A DNA stretch of 64,000 nucleotides, from the NCBI GenBank assembly GCA_905480195.1, contig CAJQPN010000014.1, positions 62,001 through 126,000 of the forward strand. The letters are read 5' to 3'. Position 1 is the stretch's first letter. Every line of letters starts with the position of its first letter. The notes under the pieces are model-generated. The model saw nothing but the letters and a program-made list of their open reading frames with translations. It was not told the DNA's origin and did no database searches. Of this stretch, positions 37,741-48,194 are shown piece after piece. The position numbers and the translations under genes were made by a program. Source of the stretch: an uncultured Acidimicrobiales bacterium. Its GTDB lineage: Bacteria; Actinomycetota; Acidimicrobiia; Acidimicrobiales; Aldehydirespiratoraceae.

Positions 37741-38403
37741 ATGGGCCGAGACGGGTGGCGCGTACGCGTCGGGTTGCGGGTGGCTGCGGTGGTTGCTGTT
37801 TCGGCGGTTCTGGCTGTTCCCGCCGCAGGCCAGTCGACCATCGTGCTCGACATCGACGTCGCCAGCTTCAGCGAACGCGCTGCGGCGTGGTCAGCGGCGA
37901 GCAAGGAACGACGAGCAGCCGATCTCGCTCGCGCCATAGAGCTCGGTCGGCAGGCCGCCGCAGCAGAAGCCGATCGACGGACGAGAGAGCAGGCCGCCGC
38001 AGGTCCCACGCTCGTGACCAGCACAACGATCCCCGCACCGACGACGACCGTCGCGGCCACCCCTACGACCGAATCCATCACCGCGGTCCTGTCCGACGCA
38101 TCGATGGCTTCACCCACAGCCATTTCGCCCTCAGGTGGGCCGAGCGCCGAACAATGGGCTTCGCTCCGAGACTGTGAGTCGGGTGGGCGTTACGACGCAG
38201 TCAGCCCCAGTGGCCAACATCGGGGGGCGTACCAGTTCTCCCAGCCGACGTGGGACTGGGTTGCGAGCTTCGCAAACCCGTCGTTGATGGGGGTCGACCC
38301 GATCGCAGCATCTGCCGAAGACCAGGACGCCCAGGCCCAGGCCCTGTTCGATCGCCAGGGTGCCGTTCCGTGGCCGCACTGCGGCATCTATCTTTCGTCG
38401 TGA
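37741..38403 (+). CDS. secreted resuscitation-promoting-factor/transglycosylase-like protein
   Basis: Signal peptide; C-terminal LRDCESGGRYDAVSPSGQHRGAYQFSQPTWDWV...VPWPHCG; sits in the rpfB position between tatD and rsmA. Confidence 0.8.
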   Translation: MGRDGWRVRVGLRVAAVVAVSAVLAVPAAGQSTIVLDIDVASFSERAAAWSAASKERRAADLARAIELGRQAAAAEADRRTREQAAAGPTLVTSTTIPAPTTTVAATPTTESITAVLSDASMASPTAISPSGGPSAEQWASLRDCESGGRYDAVSPSGQHRGAYQFSQPTWDWVASFANPSLMGVDPIAASAEDQDAQAQALFDRQGAVPWPHCGIYLSS

Positions 38404-39218
38404 CCCACTCCGGCGCCGATATCCGAGCCCTACTCGATCGTCACGGGCTCGCCGCTCGCAAGTCGCTCGGTCAGAACTTCGTGACCGATCCCAACACGGT
38501 TCGCAAGATTGCATCGTTGAGTGGTGTTCGGGAAGGTGACCGGGTGGTCGAGATTGGACCGGGTCTTGGGTCTTTGACGCTTGCGTTGATCGAAGCGGGT
38601 GCCCGCGTGACCGCCATCGAGATGGACGACGACCTCGTACCGATTCTGCGGGAGGTGCTCGCGGGCCACGATGTGCAGATCGTCGCAGGCGATGCCCAGC
38701 AGATCGACTGGGACGAAACCCTCGCTGCTGGCGACAGGTGGTCGCTCGTCGCAAACCTTCCGTACAACGTGGCAACGCCCATAGTTCTCGACCTACTGCG
38801 CAACGTCGCGAAGATCGAGTCGATGCTTGTGATGGTCCAGCTGGAGGTCGCCGAGCGGCTCGCTGCCAAGCCGGGCAACGCTGCCATCGGTATTCCCTCG
38901 GTGTTGGTGGCGTTTCACGGCGAGGCTCGGATCGTCGGGCGAGTCCCCCCGACAGTGTTTCACCCCCGACCTCGTGTCGAGTCGGCTCTGGTTCGGATCC
39001 AACGGCATGCGGAGCAGCCGATCGACGCCGCGTTGACCGAGATCGAACCGCTCGTGCGTGCTGCGTACAACCAACGTCGCAAAATGATCCGCAGATCACT
39101 CGGTGGACTTGTCGGTGAAGCGGCGATCATCGCTGCCGGAGTCGAACCGACGGCCCGCCCCGAGACCCTCTCGCTCGACGACTGGGCCCGCCTTGCGGCA
39201 GCCACGGCCGATGCTTAG
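38400..39218 (+). CDS. rsmA: 16S rRNA (adenine(1518)-N(6)/adenine(1519)-N(6))-dimethyltransferase
   Basis: SLGQNFVTDPNTV, EIGPGLGSLTLAL, VANLPYNVATPI. Confidence 0.95.
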   Translation: MTHSGADIRALLDRHGLAARKSLGQNFVTDPNTVRKIASLSGVREGDRVVEIGPGLGSLTLALIEAGARVTAIEMDDDLVPILREVLAGHDVQIVAGDAQQIDWDETLAAGDRWSLVANLPYNVATPIVLDLLRNVAKIESMLVMVQLEVAERLAAKPGNAAIGIPSVLVAFHGEARIVGRVPPTVFHPRPRVESALVRIQRHAEQPIDAALTEIEPLVRAAYNQRRKMIRRSLGGLVGEAAIIAAGVEPTARPETLSLDDWARLAAATADA

Positions 39219-40183
39219 CGGTTGGCAGCCCAGACGTCGGCCATCTGAGCGAAAAGATCGGTGATCTCAGACTTTTCGGACACGTCATCGAACTCGCGGT
39301 AACAGCTATCGAGGATTGTGACGATCCGCTCGGCGTCGCCCCAGTTCGCGTACTTGTCGAGCGAGACGTCGGCTGCTGCGGTAGCGAGGTCCATGCCGGC
39401 GTCAAAGCAGCGGCGGGCCTCACCGTGGCAGTACTCGAAGTAGGAGCGAATCTCGGCGACCCCGGCGAGATCGGTGATCGGGCCGTGACCGGGGACGATC
39501 GTCTCCGGATCCCACGCAACGATCTGGTCGAGCGCGTTGAGGAGGTCGGGTATCGATCCGGCCCACAGGATCGGATGCCCTTCGACGAACAAGATGTCGC
39601 CGGTGTAGACGGTGGAGCGGCCTGGGACATGCACGAGGACATCACCCCCGGTGTGCGCAGGCCCGACTTCGACCAGGTTGACCGTGGTGTTGCCGATGGT
39701 CCTGGAGAGTTCGCCGGAGAAGGTCGTATCGGGATCGGGTCTGGTGATCCCGCCGAACTGGAATCGTTCGAAACAATGCAGGAAGAACTCGCCCATGACA
39801 CCCATGTCGGGGGCGGCCTCGAGCAGGCCGACCATCATCTCGGGGTTTTCGTGGGCCATCTCCTCGGCGGCGGTGACCGAACAGATGATCTCTGCGCCCT
39901 TTACGAGCTCGTTGCCGTTGCAGTGGTCGCCGTTGCTGTGGGTGTTCACGAGCGTCGTGATGTTGACGCGGGGAAGCGCAGCGGACATCGAATCGAGCAT
40001 TGCCCGGGTGAGCGGGAGGTCGAACAGGGTGTCGACGAGGAGGGCTTGATCCCCGTCGACGATCAGGCCGGCATTGCTCCAACCCCACCCACCGTCGGGT
40101 TGCATCCACGCGTAATTGTCGCCACCGAGATCGAGGAGGCCATGTTGGTACGGGCGAGTACCGAGCTGCAGCATGAACGGCAC
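39215..40183 (-). CDS. MBL fold metallo-hydrolase
   Basis: NTHSNGDHCNGN, GPAHTGGDVLVHVP, YTGDILF, VPGHGP. Confidence 0.88.
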   Translation of the reverse strand: MPFMLQLGTRPYQHGLLDLGGDNYAWMQPDGGWGWSNAGLIVDGDQALLVDTLFDLPLTRAMLDSMSAALPRVNITTLVNTHSNGDHCNGNELVKGAEIICSVTAAEEMAHENPEMMVGLLEAAPDMGVMGEFFLHCFERFQFGGITRPDPDTTFSGELSRTIGNTTVNLVEVGPAHTGGDVLVHVPGRSTVYTGDILFVEGHPILWAGSIPDLLNALDQIVAWDPETIVPGHGPITDLAGVAEIRSYFEYCHGEARRCFDAGMDLATAAADVSLDKYANWGDAERIVTILDSCYREFDDVSEKSEITDLFAQMADVWAANR

Positions 40184-40197
40184 CGTAGTCTGCGGAC

Positions 40198-40917
40198 GTG
40201 ACTCGGCTCGTGGCTCCCGCCAAGTTGACTCTCCGTCTTCGCATCACCGGCTTACGAGACGACGGGTATCACTTCATTGACGCCGAGATGGTCTCGCTCG
40301 ATTTCCACGACCTGCTTGATGTCCGCAGCGGTTCGGGGCTCGCGATCGAGGGTCCGGCTGGTACCGACTTCGTGGGTCCCGACGACGACAACCTCGTCGT
40401 CCGAGCGCTCCGGCTAGTCGACCGCGATGCGGCAGTTACGATCCACAAGCGCATCCCTGCCGGAGCGGGTCTTGGGGGTGGCTCCTCCGATGCGGCCGCG
40501 ATTCTTCGCTGGGCTGGGTTTGTCGATCTCGAGGCTGCAGCAGGTCTGGGCGCCGACGTTGCGTTCTGTTTGGTCGGTGGTCGCGCTCGGGTTACCGGGA
40601 TCGGCGAGAATGTCGTGCCGTTGCCCTACGTCGAGCAGACGTTCACGCTCGTTACGCCACCTGTGTTCTGCTCGACCCCAGCCGTCTACGCCGCCTGGGA
40701 CGAAATGGGAGGTCCGACGGGTGACAACGGCAACGATCTTGAGCCGGCTGCACTCGTTGTTGCGCCGGAGTTGACGCGCTGGCGCGACGAACTGGCCGAA
40801 GCAACGGGTCAGCGACCCCGGCTTGCTGGAAGCGGGTCGACATGGTTCGTCGACGGAACCCACCCAGAGGCGGGCCGCGTGGTCACGACGGTGCCAGCCG
40901 AGCAGCCGACAGATTGA
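40198..40917 (+). CDS. ispE: 4-diphosphocytidyl-2-C-methyl-D-erythritol kinase
   Basis: APAKLTLRLRITGLRDDGYH; PAGAGLGGGSSDAAA. Confidence 0.93.
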   Translation: MTRLVAPAKLTLRLRITGLRDDGYHFIDAEMVSLDFHDLLDVRSGSGLAIEGPAGTDFVGPDDDNLVVRALRLVDRDAAVTIHKRIPAGAGLGGGSSDAAAILRWAGFVDLEAAAGLGADVAFCLVGGRARVTGIGENVVPLPYVEQTFTLVTPPVFCSTPAVYAAWDEMGGPTGDNGNDLEPAALVVAPELTRWRDELAEATGQRPRLAGSGSTWFVDGTHPEAGRVVTTVPAEQPTD

Positions 40918-40971
40918 ACGTCACGACAAAGGAGGTAACAGCGGACGGCGCAAACCGCTCGCCGGAAGACC

Positions 40972-41061
40972 TCACTTCCGCTGGTGGCGCGTCCTTCGGA
41001 GCATCTTCTTGTGCTTCTTCTTGCGCATACGTTTGCGGCGCTTCTTGATCAGTGAACCCAC
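40972..41061 (-). CDS. 29-aa ribosomal protein bS22 (AURKIP1/COX24 type)
   Basis: Own translation from GTG: MGSLIKKRRKRMRKKKHKKMLRRTRHQRK*; matches actinobacterial bS22 pattern MGSxIKKRRKRMxKKKHRKLLRRTRxQRR; below the ORF-track cutoff. Confidence 0.9.
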   Translation of the reverse strand: MGSLIKKRRKRMRKKKHKKMLRRTRHQRK

Positions 41062-41078
41062 GGCAGGCGACGCTACCG

Positions 41079-41114
41079 GCTCCGCGCCGGAGCGCCACCC
41101 TTCCGGTGCTCCGG
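41079..41114 (-). promoter_or_regulatory. mutually exclusive hairpins in the bS22 leader
   Basis: GCTCCG (41079-41084), CCGGAGC (41087-41093), GCTCCGG (41108-41114): the middle segment can pair with either flank. Confidence 0.4.
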
Positions 41115-41248
41115 ATATTTCGTCGCATGGCATCGATCATCGGATTCTGGGTTGGGCTGTCGCCGCAGCGTTTGTCGAACGTGAAGGGTCGTCTCACCCT
41201 CCTGGTGCGCCGCTGACGCCGTTCGGCCGCTACGGTGACCCGGCGCAG

Positions 41249-41324
41249 TGGCCCGTAGTTCAATTGGCAGAACGTCGGCCTTTGGAGCCGAATGTTGCAG
41301 GTTCGAGTCCTGCCGGGCCAGCCA
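41249..41324 (+). tRNA. tRNA-Gln (anticodon TTG), CCA encoded
   Basis: Acceptor TGGCCCG/CGGGCCA, anticodon arm TCGGC-CTTTGGA-GCCGA, T arm GCAGG-TTCGAGT-CCTGC. Confidence 0.95.
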
Positions 41325-41381
41325 CTCGCGCGTCGCTCGCGCGCCGTATGATGCAGACGGACGCGAGTGAGGGCCACGGGG

Positions 41382-42365
41382 ATGCAACTGCTCAACCACA
41401 AGAAGCTTCACGTTGTCGCGGGTCGGGCCACCCAAGGGCTCGCCGCCGACATCTGCAGCGAACTCGGTGTTCGGCTGGGGACACCGGACATCGCCGAGTT
41501 CGCCAACGGCGAGATCCACGTCAAGTACAGCGAGTCGATTCGCGGCTCGGACGTCTTCATCGTCCAGACCCACACTGAGTGGGAAGGCCGCTCGATCAAC
41601 GACCAGATCATGGAACACCTGATCATGGTCGACGCCGCCAAGCGAGCGTCCGCAAAGCGAATCACCGCGGTTGCGCCCTTCTATGGCTATTCGCGTCAGG
41701 ACCGCAAGGCATCGGGTCGCGAGCCGATCACGGCGCGACTCATCGCTGATCTCTTCGCGGCTGCCGGCGCCGATCGACTGATTTCGGTCGATCTTCACTC
41801 CGGGCAGATCCAGGGCTTCTTCGACGGCCCGGTAGACCATCTCACGGCCATGCCCGTGCTGATCGAGTATCTCAAAGCACACAACGACGGTGACATGGTG
41901 ATCGTGTCGCCCGATGCCGGCCGCATGAAGGTCGCTGAGCGCTACACCAATCTTCTTGACGCCGATCTCGCCTACGTCCACAAGAGGCGCTCGACGGAGG
42001 AGAAGAACGCAGTGGAAGCCAAGGAGATCATCGGTGATGTGAAGGGACGCACCTGTGTCCTCATCGACGACATGATCGACACCGGTGGCACCATCTGCGC
42101 AGCAGCTGAACTGCTCCACGACTACGAGGCCAAGCGGATCATCATCGCCACCACACATGGCGTGTTCTCGGGCCCTGCGATCGACCGAATCAAGAACGCA
42201 CCGGTCGAGACGGTGCTCGTCACCGACACCTTGCCGCTGCCGAGCGAGAAGCAGGCCGACAAGATCACGGTCTTGTCCGTCGCTCCAATCATCGCCCAAG
42301 CCATCTCGGCGGTGTTCGAAGACACGTCGGTCAGCGAGATCTTTGGCGGAAATCACCTCGCCTGA
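41382..42365 (+). CDS. prs: ribose-phosphate diphosphokinase
   Basis: FANGEIHVKYSESIRGSDVFIVQ, YGYSRQDRK, DLHSGQIQGFFD, IDDMIDTGGT. Confidence 0.95.
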   Translation: MQLLNHKKLHVVAGRATQGLAADICSELGVRLGTPDIAEFANGEIHVKYSESIRGSDVFIVQTHTEWEGRSINDQIMEHLIMVDAAKRASAKRITAVAPFYGYSRQDRKASGREPITARLIADLFAAAGADRLISVDLHSGQIQGFFDGPVDHLTAMPVLIEYLKAHNDGDMVIVSPDAGRMKVAERYTNLLDADLAYVHKRRSTEEKNAVEAKEIIGDVKGRTCVLIDDMIDTGGTICAAAELLHDYEAKRIIIATTHGVFSGPAIDRIKNAPVETVLVTDTLPLPSEKQADKITVLSVAPIIAQAISAVFEDTSVSEIFGGNHLA

Positions 42366-42459
42366 CCCGGGTGGCGCTGCACTACACCCCCGATAGTCTT
42401 ATCGATCGGCCCAAGTCCGGGCTCGTATTTTCGCTGTGCCCCTCCAGGAGCCGAATCCC

Positions 42460-43125
42460 ATGTCTGAACTGCTGCTGAGCGCCGAATCCGGGCGCAAGGA
42501 AGGCACCCGCCCGTCTCGTCGTCTCCGGCGTGAAGGCAAGGTCCCTGCTGTCGTCTACGGTCTCAACACCGACCCGCTCGCGGTCTCTATCGAATGGCCG
42601 GCGTTGCGCAAGGCGTTGACCACCGACAGCGGTCTCAACGCCCTCATCACCCTCGACATCGACGGCGACAAAGCACTCGCCGTCATCAAGGATCTGCAGC
42701 GTCACCCCGTTCGCCGCGACGTGATCCACGTCGACTTCCTGCGTGTCACCGAGGACATGACGATCGACGTCGAGGTCCCAATCATCCTCGAGGGCGAGGC
42801 TCGCAACGTCACGATGTATGACGGCATGATCGACCAGTCGATGTACTCGATGACCGTCTCGGTCAAACCGACCGATGTCCCGCAGCAGATCATCGTCGAT
42901 GTGACCGCCCTCGAACTCGGTGAGACCATCAAGGTCGCCGACATCAACCTGCCGGCCGGTGCGTCGAGCGCGATGAACCCCGAGGAGACCGTCGCAATCG
43001 CTCTCATCACCCGATCCACCCGTGAAGCAATCCGGCGTTCCGAGGAGTCCGAGGCCAGCGACGCTGCCGAGGGCGAAACAGCGTCCGACGCGGGTGACAA
43101 CGACGCCGACGGCGACGAGGGCTGA
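42460..43125 (+). CDS. rplY: 50S ribosomal protein L25/general stress protein Ctc
   Basis: RREGKVPAVVYG; HPVRRDVIHVDFLRV. Confidence 0.93.
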   Translation: MSELLLSAESGRKEGTRPSRRLRREGKVPAVVYGLNTDPLAVSIEWPALRKALTTDSGLNALITLDIDGDKALAVIKDLQRHPVRRDVIHVDFLRVTEDMTIDVEVPIILEGEARNVTMYDGMIDQSMYSMTVSVKPTDVPQQIIVDVTALELGETIKVADINLPAGASSAMNPEETVAIALITRSTREAIRRSEESEASDAAEGETASDAGDNDADGDEG

Positions 43126-43145
43126 CCTTCCGGCCCGCCCGAGAG

Positions 43146-43757
43146 ATGGTGCGGCGCAAACACGAACGATCGGGTACCCCGGCCGACCTTCTGGTCATCG
43201 GTCTCGGCAATCCCGGCGATCAGTACTCCCAGACGCGGCACAACGCAGGGTTCTGGGTCGTCGATGAAGTCGTCCGTCGTCACGGGGGACGACTTCGTCG
43301 TGGCCGGCGCGACCACGCTGAGAGCGAAGTCGTGCGAGTCGGCGACAAGACCGTTGCGGTCGCGGTGCCGGTCACGTTCTACAACGAGGCGGGCCGGGCC
43401 GCCGGAGCGCTCGTCAAGCGACACGGGATCACCGACCTGTCGCGGCTGCTCGTTGTCCATGACGAACTCGATCTTCCGGTCGGCCGAATGAAGCTGAAGG
43501 TGGGGGGCGGGTTGGCGGGCAACAACGGTCTCAAATCGATCCGCGCTCACCTCCGCGCTGATGGGTTCTCGCGGCTTCGTATCGGAGTGGGTAAGCCCGA
43601 GCCTGGCGCCATGACAGGTCGCGACTGGGTGCTCAAGCGGCCGGCACGCGCCGAACGTCCGGTTCTGGAGCGAGTGGTTGCGAACGCGGCCGACGCAGTG
43701 GAGTTTCTTGCGGTGTCCGACATCGAAGCCACAATGAACCGCTTCAACGTCTCCTGA
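43146..43757 (+). CDS. pth: peptidyl-tRNA hydrolase
   Basis: LVIGLGNPGDQYSQTRHNAGFWVVD; VHDELDLPVGRMKLKVGGGLAGNNGLKSI. Confidence 0.95.
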   Translation: MVRRKHERSGTPADLLVIGLGNPGDQYSQTRHNAGFWVVDEVVRRHGGRLRRGRRDHAESEVVRVGDKTVAVAVPVTFYNEAGRAAGALVKRHGITDLSRLLVVHDELDLPVGRMKLKVGGGLAGNNGLKSIRAHLRADGFSRLRIGVGKPEPGAMTGRDWVLKRPARAERPVLERVVANAADAVEFLAVSDIEATMNRFNVS

Positions 43758-43762
43758 TCTCC

Positions 43763-46700
43763 GTGCCTGACCCCGCCACAGCTCCGCTCCGCGACCTTCT
43801 CGATCGACTCAGCGACGATCCGTCGATCGACGCTGCGCTCGGTCGCCGCAAACCGGTGATCGCCATCGGTGACGCCGGGCGTGCGCTGGTGCTGGCGGGC
43901 CTCGTCGCAGCGTCCGACCGGCGGCCAGTCCTCGTTGGTACTGCCACCCAGACCGAGGCTGAACGCCTCGCGACCGATGCCGGTGCCGTGCTTGGCTCGG
44001 ATCGGGTCCTGCACTTTCCAGCGTGGGAGACCTTGCCATTCGAACGGGTGAGTCCGGGAGTCGAGACGATGGGCCAACGTCTGCGCGTGCTCCACCGGCT
44101 CAGCTCGGATCGTCCACCGGCGCTCGTCGTGGCGTCTGCTCGAGCGCTGGTGCAGCGCATCGATCCCGCTGCGGTGATCGAACCGATCGTGGTACGCCCC
44201 GGCGATCAGATCGATCCGGTCGAACTCGTCAAGCGATTGGTCGTGCTCGGGTATCGCCGTGAAGGACAAGTTGAGCATCGAGGCGAGGTCGCCGTGCGAG
44301 GTTCGATCGTCGATGTCTACCCGAGTACGGCAGATGCCCCCGTCCGGATCGACCTGTGGGGCGATGAGGTCGATCGGTTGACCGAGTTCGCGGTCGCCGA
44401 CCAGCGCTCGACCGTGGCCGTCGACCAGGCGGTGCTCTACCCGTGTCGCGAGTTTCGGCCGACCGAGTACCGACGGGCGAAGGCAGCCGAGCTGGTGCAG
44501 ACCGAGCCGTGGGGACGCGAGCAATGGGATCGTTTCGCCGACGGAACGCTCTTCGACGGCATGGAGTCGTGGTTGCCGTGGCTCGTCGATGGAGAGCATC
44601 TGTTGACCGATCTGATCGGGAGCGACGGCCTCATCACCTTTGTGGAGCCACGGCGCGTGCGTGACCGGGCAGCCGAGATCATCGCTGAGGAAGCCGACCT
44701 TGCGTCGTCGCTCGCTCGAACTTGGGACGTCGCCGCTGACGAGGTCCATCGTCTGCATCTGTCGTTCGATCGTCTGTTGGAACGAACCGATGCGGCGGCG
44801 TGGTCGGTGCTTGCGACGCCCGACCAGCCGTCGACACCCGTTGTCGCCTCGTCCGGCTGGGAGCCAGTCGTCGGCGATCTGACGCCAACCGTTGCGCGGA
44901 TACGTTCGCTGCTCGACAACGAGTACACCGTCGTTGTCGCCGCCGATGGTGAAGCGAGTGCGCAACGACTCGCCACCCTTTTGACCGACCAGGGCCTTTC
45001 GTTCACCGCCACCGATGCCGCTCGGAGTGGAGGAGTGGTTGTTGCACCGCTCGACCGCGGCGTCGTGTTGCCCGATATCAAGCTTGCGGTACTCGCAGAG
45101 TCCGACCTCACCGGACGGCGCCGCACTCACCGTCCGTCGCGTCGGCGCAAGCGCGACACGCAGCGGTTCTTCGAGGACCTGCGTGAAGGCTCGTTCGTTG
45201 TTCACCACCAGCACGGTGTCGCTCGGTTCGGCGGCATGGTGACGCGAGCGATCGGTGGCAACGAGCGCGACTATCTGCTGCTCGAGTATCGAGGTGGCGA
45301 CAAGCTCTATGTGCCATCCGACCAGATCGAGTCGGTCCGTCACTACACGGGCGGCGACACGCCGACGCTTTCGAAAATGGGTGGCGCCGACTGGCACCAG
45401 ACCAAGGCAAGAGTCCGCTCGGCGGTCCAGGAGATCGCACAGGAACTCGTGGTCCTCTATCAGCGTCGGGTCACCACAGCGGGTCATCCGTTCGAACCCG
45501 ACACTCCATGGCAGCGCGAGTTCGAGGCCTCCTTCCCCTTTCAGGAGACGACCGATCAGGTCAACGCCATCATCGATGTCAAAGGCGACATGGAGCAGCC
45601 CACGCCGATGGATCGACTCGTTGTCGGTGATGTCGGTTTCGGCAAGACCGAGATCGCGTTGCGGGCTGCATTCAAGGCGATCCAGGGGGGTAGGCAGGTT
45701 GCGGTGCTCGTGCCCACCACGCTTCTGGCCCAGCAGCACTTCTCCACGTTCTCCGAGCGGATGGCGGCGTACCCGATCCGGGTCGAGGTGCTGAGCCGCT
45801 TCCTCACGAACAAGCAGGCCAAAGTGGTCACCGACGGTCTCGAAGACGGCTCGGTTGACCTCGTGATCGGTACCCACCGACTGCTGAGTGACGGTGTGCA
45901 GTTCAAGAATCTTGGACTGCTCGTCGTTGATGAGGAGCAGCGTTTCGGCGTCTCCCACAAGGAGCAGATCAAAGAGATCCGGCACGATGTCGACGTTCTC
46001 ACGCTCACCGCGACGCCGATCCCCCGCACGATGGAGATGAGCCTCACGGGCATCCGCGACATGTCGTTGCTCAACACCGCTCCCGCTGACCGTCAGCCGA
46101 TCCTCACCTACGTCGGCGAATACGACGACCAACCGGTGGCCGAGGCGATACGTCGCGAGTTACTGCGGGAGGGCCAGGTGTTTTTCGTGCACAACCGGGT
46201 GCGCGACATCGAACACGTGGCAGCCAACCTTCGCGATCTCGTTCCGGAGGCCAGGATCGCGATCGCGCACGGTCAGATGGACGAAGGGACGCTCGAGCGA
46301 GTTGTCATCGACTTCTGGGAGGGTCGCTTCGACGTTCTCGTGTGTACCACCATCATCGAATCGGGCATCGACATGCCCACCGTCAACACCCTTGTCGTCG
46401 ACCGAGCCGATCTTCTCGGGCTGGGGCAGTTGCATCAGCTGCGAGGCCGTGTCGGGAGAGCCGGTCAGCGGGCGTATGCGTACTTGTTGCACCCGCGCGA
46501 TCGGGTGTTGAGCGAGGAGGCCTACGAGCGACTCAAGACGATCGGCGAGGCGACCGAGCTTGGCTCCGGGTTCCGCATCGCTATGCGTGACCTCGAGATC
46601 CGAGGCGCAGGCAACCTCCTCGGTACCGGTCAGTCGGGCCATATCGCAGCTGTCGGCTATGACCTCTACTGCCAGATGGTCACCGAGGCGGTCGGCGAGC

Positions 46701-47230
46701 TTCGCGGCGAGAAGCCCGTGGAAGCCGTCGAGATCGCCATCGAGGTTCCCGGCGATGCGCACCTTCCTGACGACTACGTGTTGAAGGAAACGAATCGGCT
46801 CGAGGCCTACCGTCGCCTTGCGTCGATCGAGACGCTCGACCAGCTCGACGACGTCCGAGCCGAGTGGCTCGACCGGTTCGGTCCGATCCCGCCGCAGGCA
46901 GAGGCGTTACTGCAGGTCGGCCGGTTGCGGGTGGAATGCGTACGAACCGGTGTCCGCGAGATCACCGTCACGAAGGGGCCAGGGTTCGGTGGGCCCGATC
47001 ACATCGCTCGTCTGTCGCCGGTGCGCCTTCCCGACAGCCGTCAGGTGCGGATGGAACGGCTGTACTCGGGCAAGGGCTCGGGTAATGCCGCCGTCTACAA
47101 GGATGCAATCGGCGAATTGCAGTTGCCGATGCACAAGAAGCGGGGGGCTGTCGTCGATCAGCTGGTCGAGGTGATGGCCGACCTGATCCCCGACAGACCT
47201 GATCGGCCCGATAACCTTCACAGTCCGTGA
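43763..47230 (+). CDS. mfd: transcription-repair coupling factor
   Basis: [56 protein letters not shown]-like helicase motifs; 1155 aa. Confidence 0.97.
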   Translation: MPDPATAPLRDLLDRLSDDPSIDAALGRRKPVIAIGDAGRALVLAGLVAASDRRPVLVGTATQTEAERLATDAGAVLGSDRVLHFPAWETLPFERVSPGVETMGQRLRVLHRLSSDRPPALVVASARALVQRIDPAAVIEPIVVRPGDQIDPVELVKRLVVLGYRREGQVEHRGEVAVRGSIVDVYPSTADAPVRIDLWGDEVDRLTEFAVADQRSTVAVDQAVLYPCREFRPTEYRRAKAAELVQTEPWGREQWDRFADGTLFDGMESWLPWLVDGEHLLTDLIGSDGLITFVEPRRVRDRAAEIIAEEADLASSLARTWDVAADEVHRLHLSFDRLLERTDAAAWSVLATPDQPSTPVVASSGWEPVVGDLTPTVARIRSLLDNEYTVVVAADGEASAQRLATLLTDQGLSFTATDAARSGGVVVAPLDRGVVLPDIKLAVLAESDLTGRRRTHRPSRRRKRDTQRFFEDLREGSFVVHHQHGVARFGGMVTRAIGGNERDYLLLEYRGGDKLYVPSDQIESVRHYTGGDTPTLSKMGGADWHQTKARVRSAVQEIAQELVVLYQRRVTTAGHPFEPDTPWQREFEASFPFQETTDQVNAIIDVKGDMEQPTPMDRLVVGDVGFGKTEIALRAAFKAIQGGRQVAVLVPTTLLAQQHFSTFSERMAAYPIRVEVLSRFLTNKQAKVVTDGLEDGSVDLVIGTHRLLSDGVQFKNLGLLVVDEEQRFGVSHKEQIKEIRHDVDVLTLTATPIPRTMEMSLTGIRDMSLLNTAPADRQPILTYVGEYDDQPVAEAIRRELLREGQVFFVHNRVRDIEHVAANLRDLVPEARIAIAHGQMDEGTLERVVIDFWEGRFDVLVCTTIIESGIDMPTVNTLVVDRADLLGLGQLHQLRGRVGRAGQRAYAYLLHPRDRVLSEEAYERLKTIGEATELGSGFRIAMRDLEIRGAGNLLGTGQSGHIAAVGYDLYCQMVTEAVGELRGEKPVEAVEIAIEVPGDAHLPDDYVLKETNRLEAYRRLASIETLDQLDDVRAEWLDRFGPIPPQAEALLQVGRLRVECVRTGVREITVTKGPGFGGPDHIARLSPVRLPDSRQVRMERLYSGKGSGNAAVYKDAIGELQLPMHKKRGAVVDQLVEVMADLIPDRPDRPDNLHSP

Positions 47231-48189
47231 GCACTGATTCGCCCTCCTCTCCCTCGAACGTCCGGCTCGGCCTGACGATCGTCGCCCTTGCCGGGGTGAT
47301 CGTTGCGATCGCCTTCGCATGGCTCAACGAACGTGGCGATGATGCAGCCGTGGCGAGCTTCCTCGACGAAGAGTTCACTGCAGGCGAGCTTCACGAGATC
47401 CTCGAGTCGCTGCCGCCCAACATTCCGGCTGGGATTGACCACGGCACGATGGGCAAGGCGTTGCCAGGCCAGGTGATCACCCAGTGGGTCCAGTACGCCG
47501 CGCTACGGGCTGAGCTCGCTGACCGGGGTTATGTCGCCGACGATCAGGATCGCGCCACAGCCCTCGCCGCAATGGCCAACGACCCCACGCTCGACCCGTC
47601 GTCGGGTTTCGGTCGGTTCCTGATCGGGCTTCAGGCCGAGATTGAGCTCGCCAACCGGTACGCAGCCGACGAGGTCGGCTCGGTCGCCTTCGAGCCGCCC
47701 GAGTATCTGTGTTCGACACACATCCTCTTCGAGTCCGAGGAGGACGCGCTCGGCTTCGCCGCTCACATTGATGAGGGCTACGACTTCGACGTGTTGATGA
47801 TGGAGTACCGCGAGGCTGCCATCGGTTCCGGCGAAGACCTCGGTTGTGTGGCCAGCTCCACCTTCGTGCCGGAGTTCTCCGACGGGGCTCGTGCCACCGG
47901 CGTCGGTATTTCTGCGCCGGTCGAGTCGCCGTTCGGCTGGCACGTGATCCAGGTTCGCTCGATCGGTCCGCTCGCCGCTGACGTGCACCCCGAGATGGAC
48001 CCGGTCTCGATCGATGCGTTGTTGCAGAGCGCAGCCGAAACGGTGAACGAGGCGGCATTCGGCGAGGTGCGACGAGCGCTCGAGTCCGGCGCACTTTCCC
48101 GGCTCGGTGTTGGCGACGACGTGTTCGTCGATCCGCGCTACGGACGTTGGGACGCAACGAGTCTCACCGTCCTGCCGATCGGCGGCTGA
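47227..48189 (+). CDS. membrane-anchored parvulin-type peptidyl-prolyl isomerase (SurA/PpiC-like)
   Basis: N-terminal TM; STHILFESEEDALGFAAHIDEG; SPFGWHVIQVRS. Confidence 0.88.
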   Translation: MSTDSPSSPSNVRLGLTIVALAGVIVAIAFAWLNERGDDAAVASFLDEEFTAGELHEILESLPPNIPAGIDHGTMGKALPGQVITQWVQYAALRAELADRGYVADDQDRATALAAMANDPTLDPSSGFGRFLIGLQAEIELANRYAADEVGSVAFEPPEYLCSTHILFESEEDALGFAAHIDEGYDFDVLMMEYREAAIGSGEDLGCVASSTFVPEFSDGARATGVGISAPVESPFGWHVIQVRSIGPLAADVHPEMDPVSIDALLQSAAETVNEAAFGEVRRALESGALSRLGVGDDVFVDPRYGRWDATSLTVLPIGG

Positions 48190-48194
48190 CGTTT

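Noticed and set aside
40927-40936. Perfect Shine-Dalgarno-like AAAGGAGGT on the plus strand after ispE
   Set aside because: No start codon or plausible ORF follows at a suitable distance; probably chance.
43547-46132. 861-aa minus-strand ORF
   Set aside because: Entirely antisense to mfd/pth, which have clear family motifs; low-complexity Arg/Asp/His-rich shadow ORF typical of high-GC DNA.
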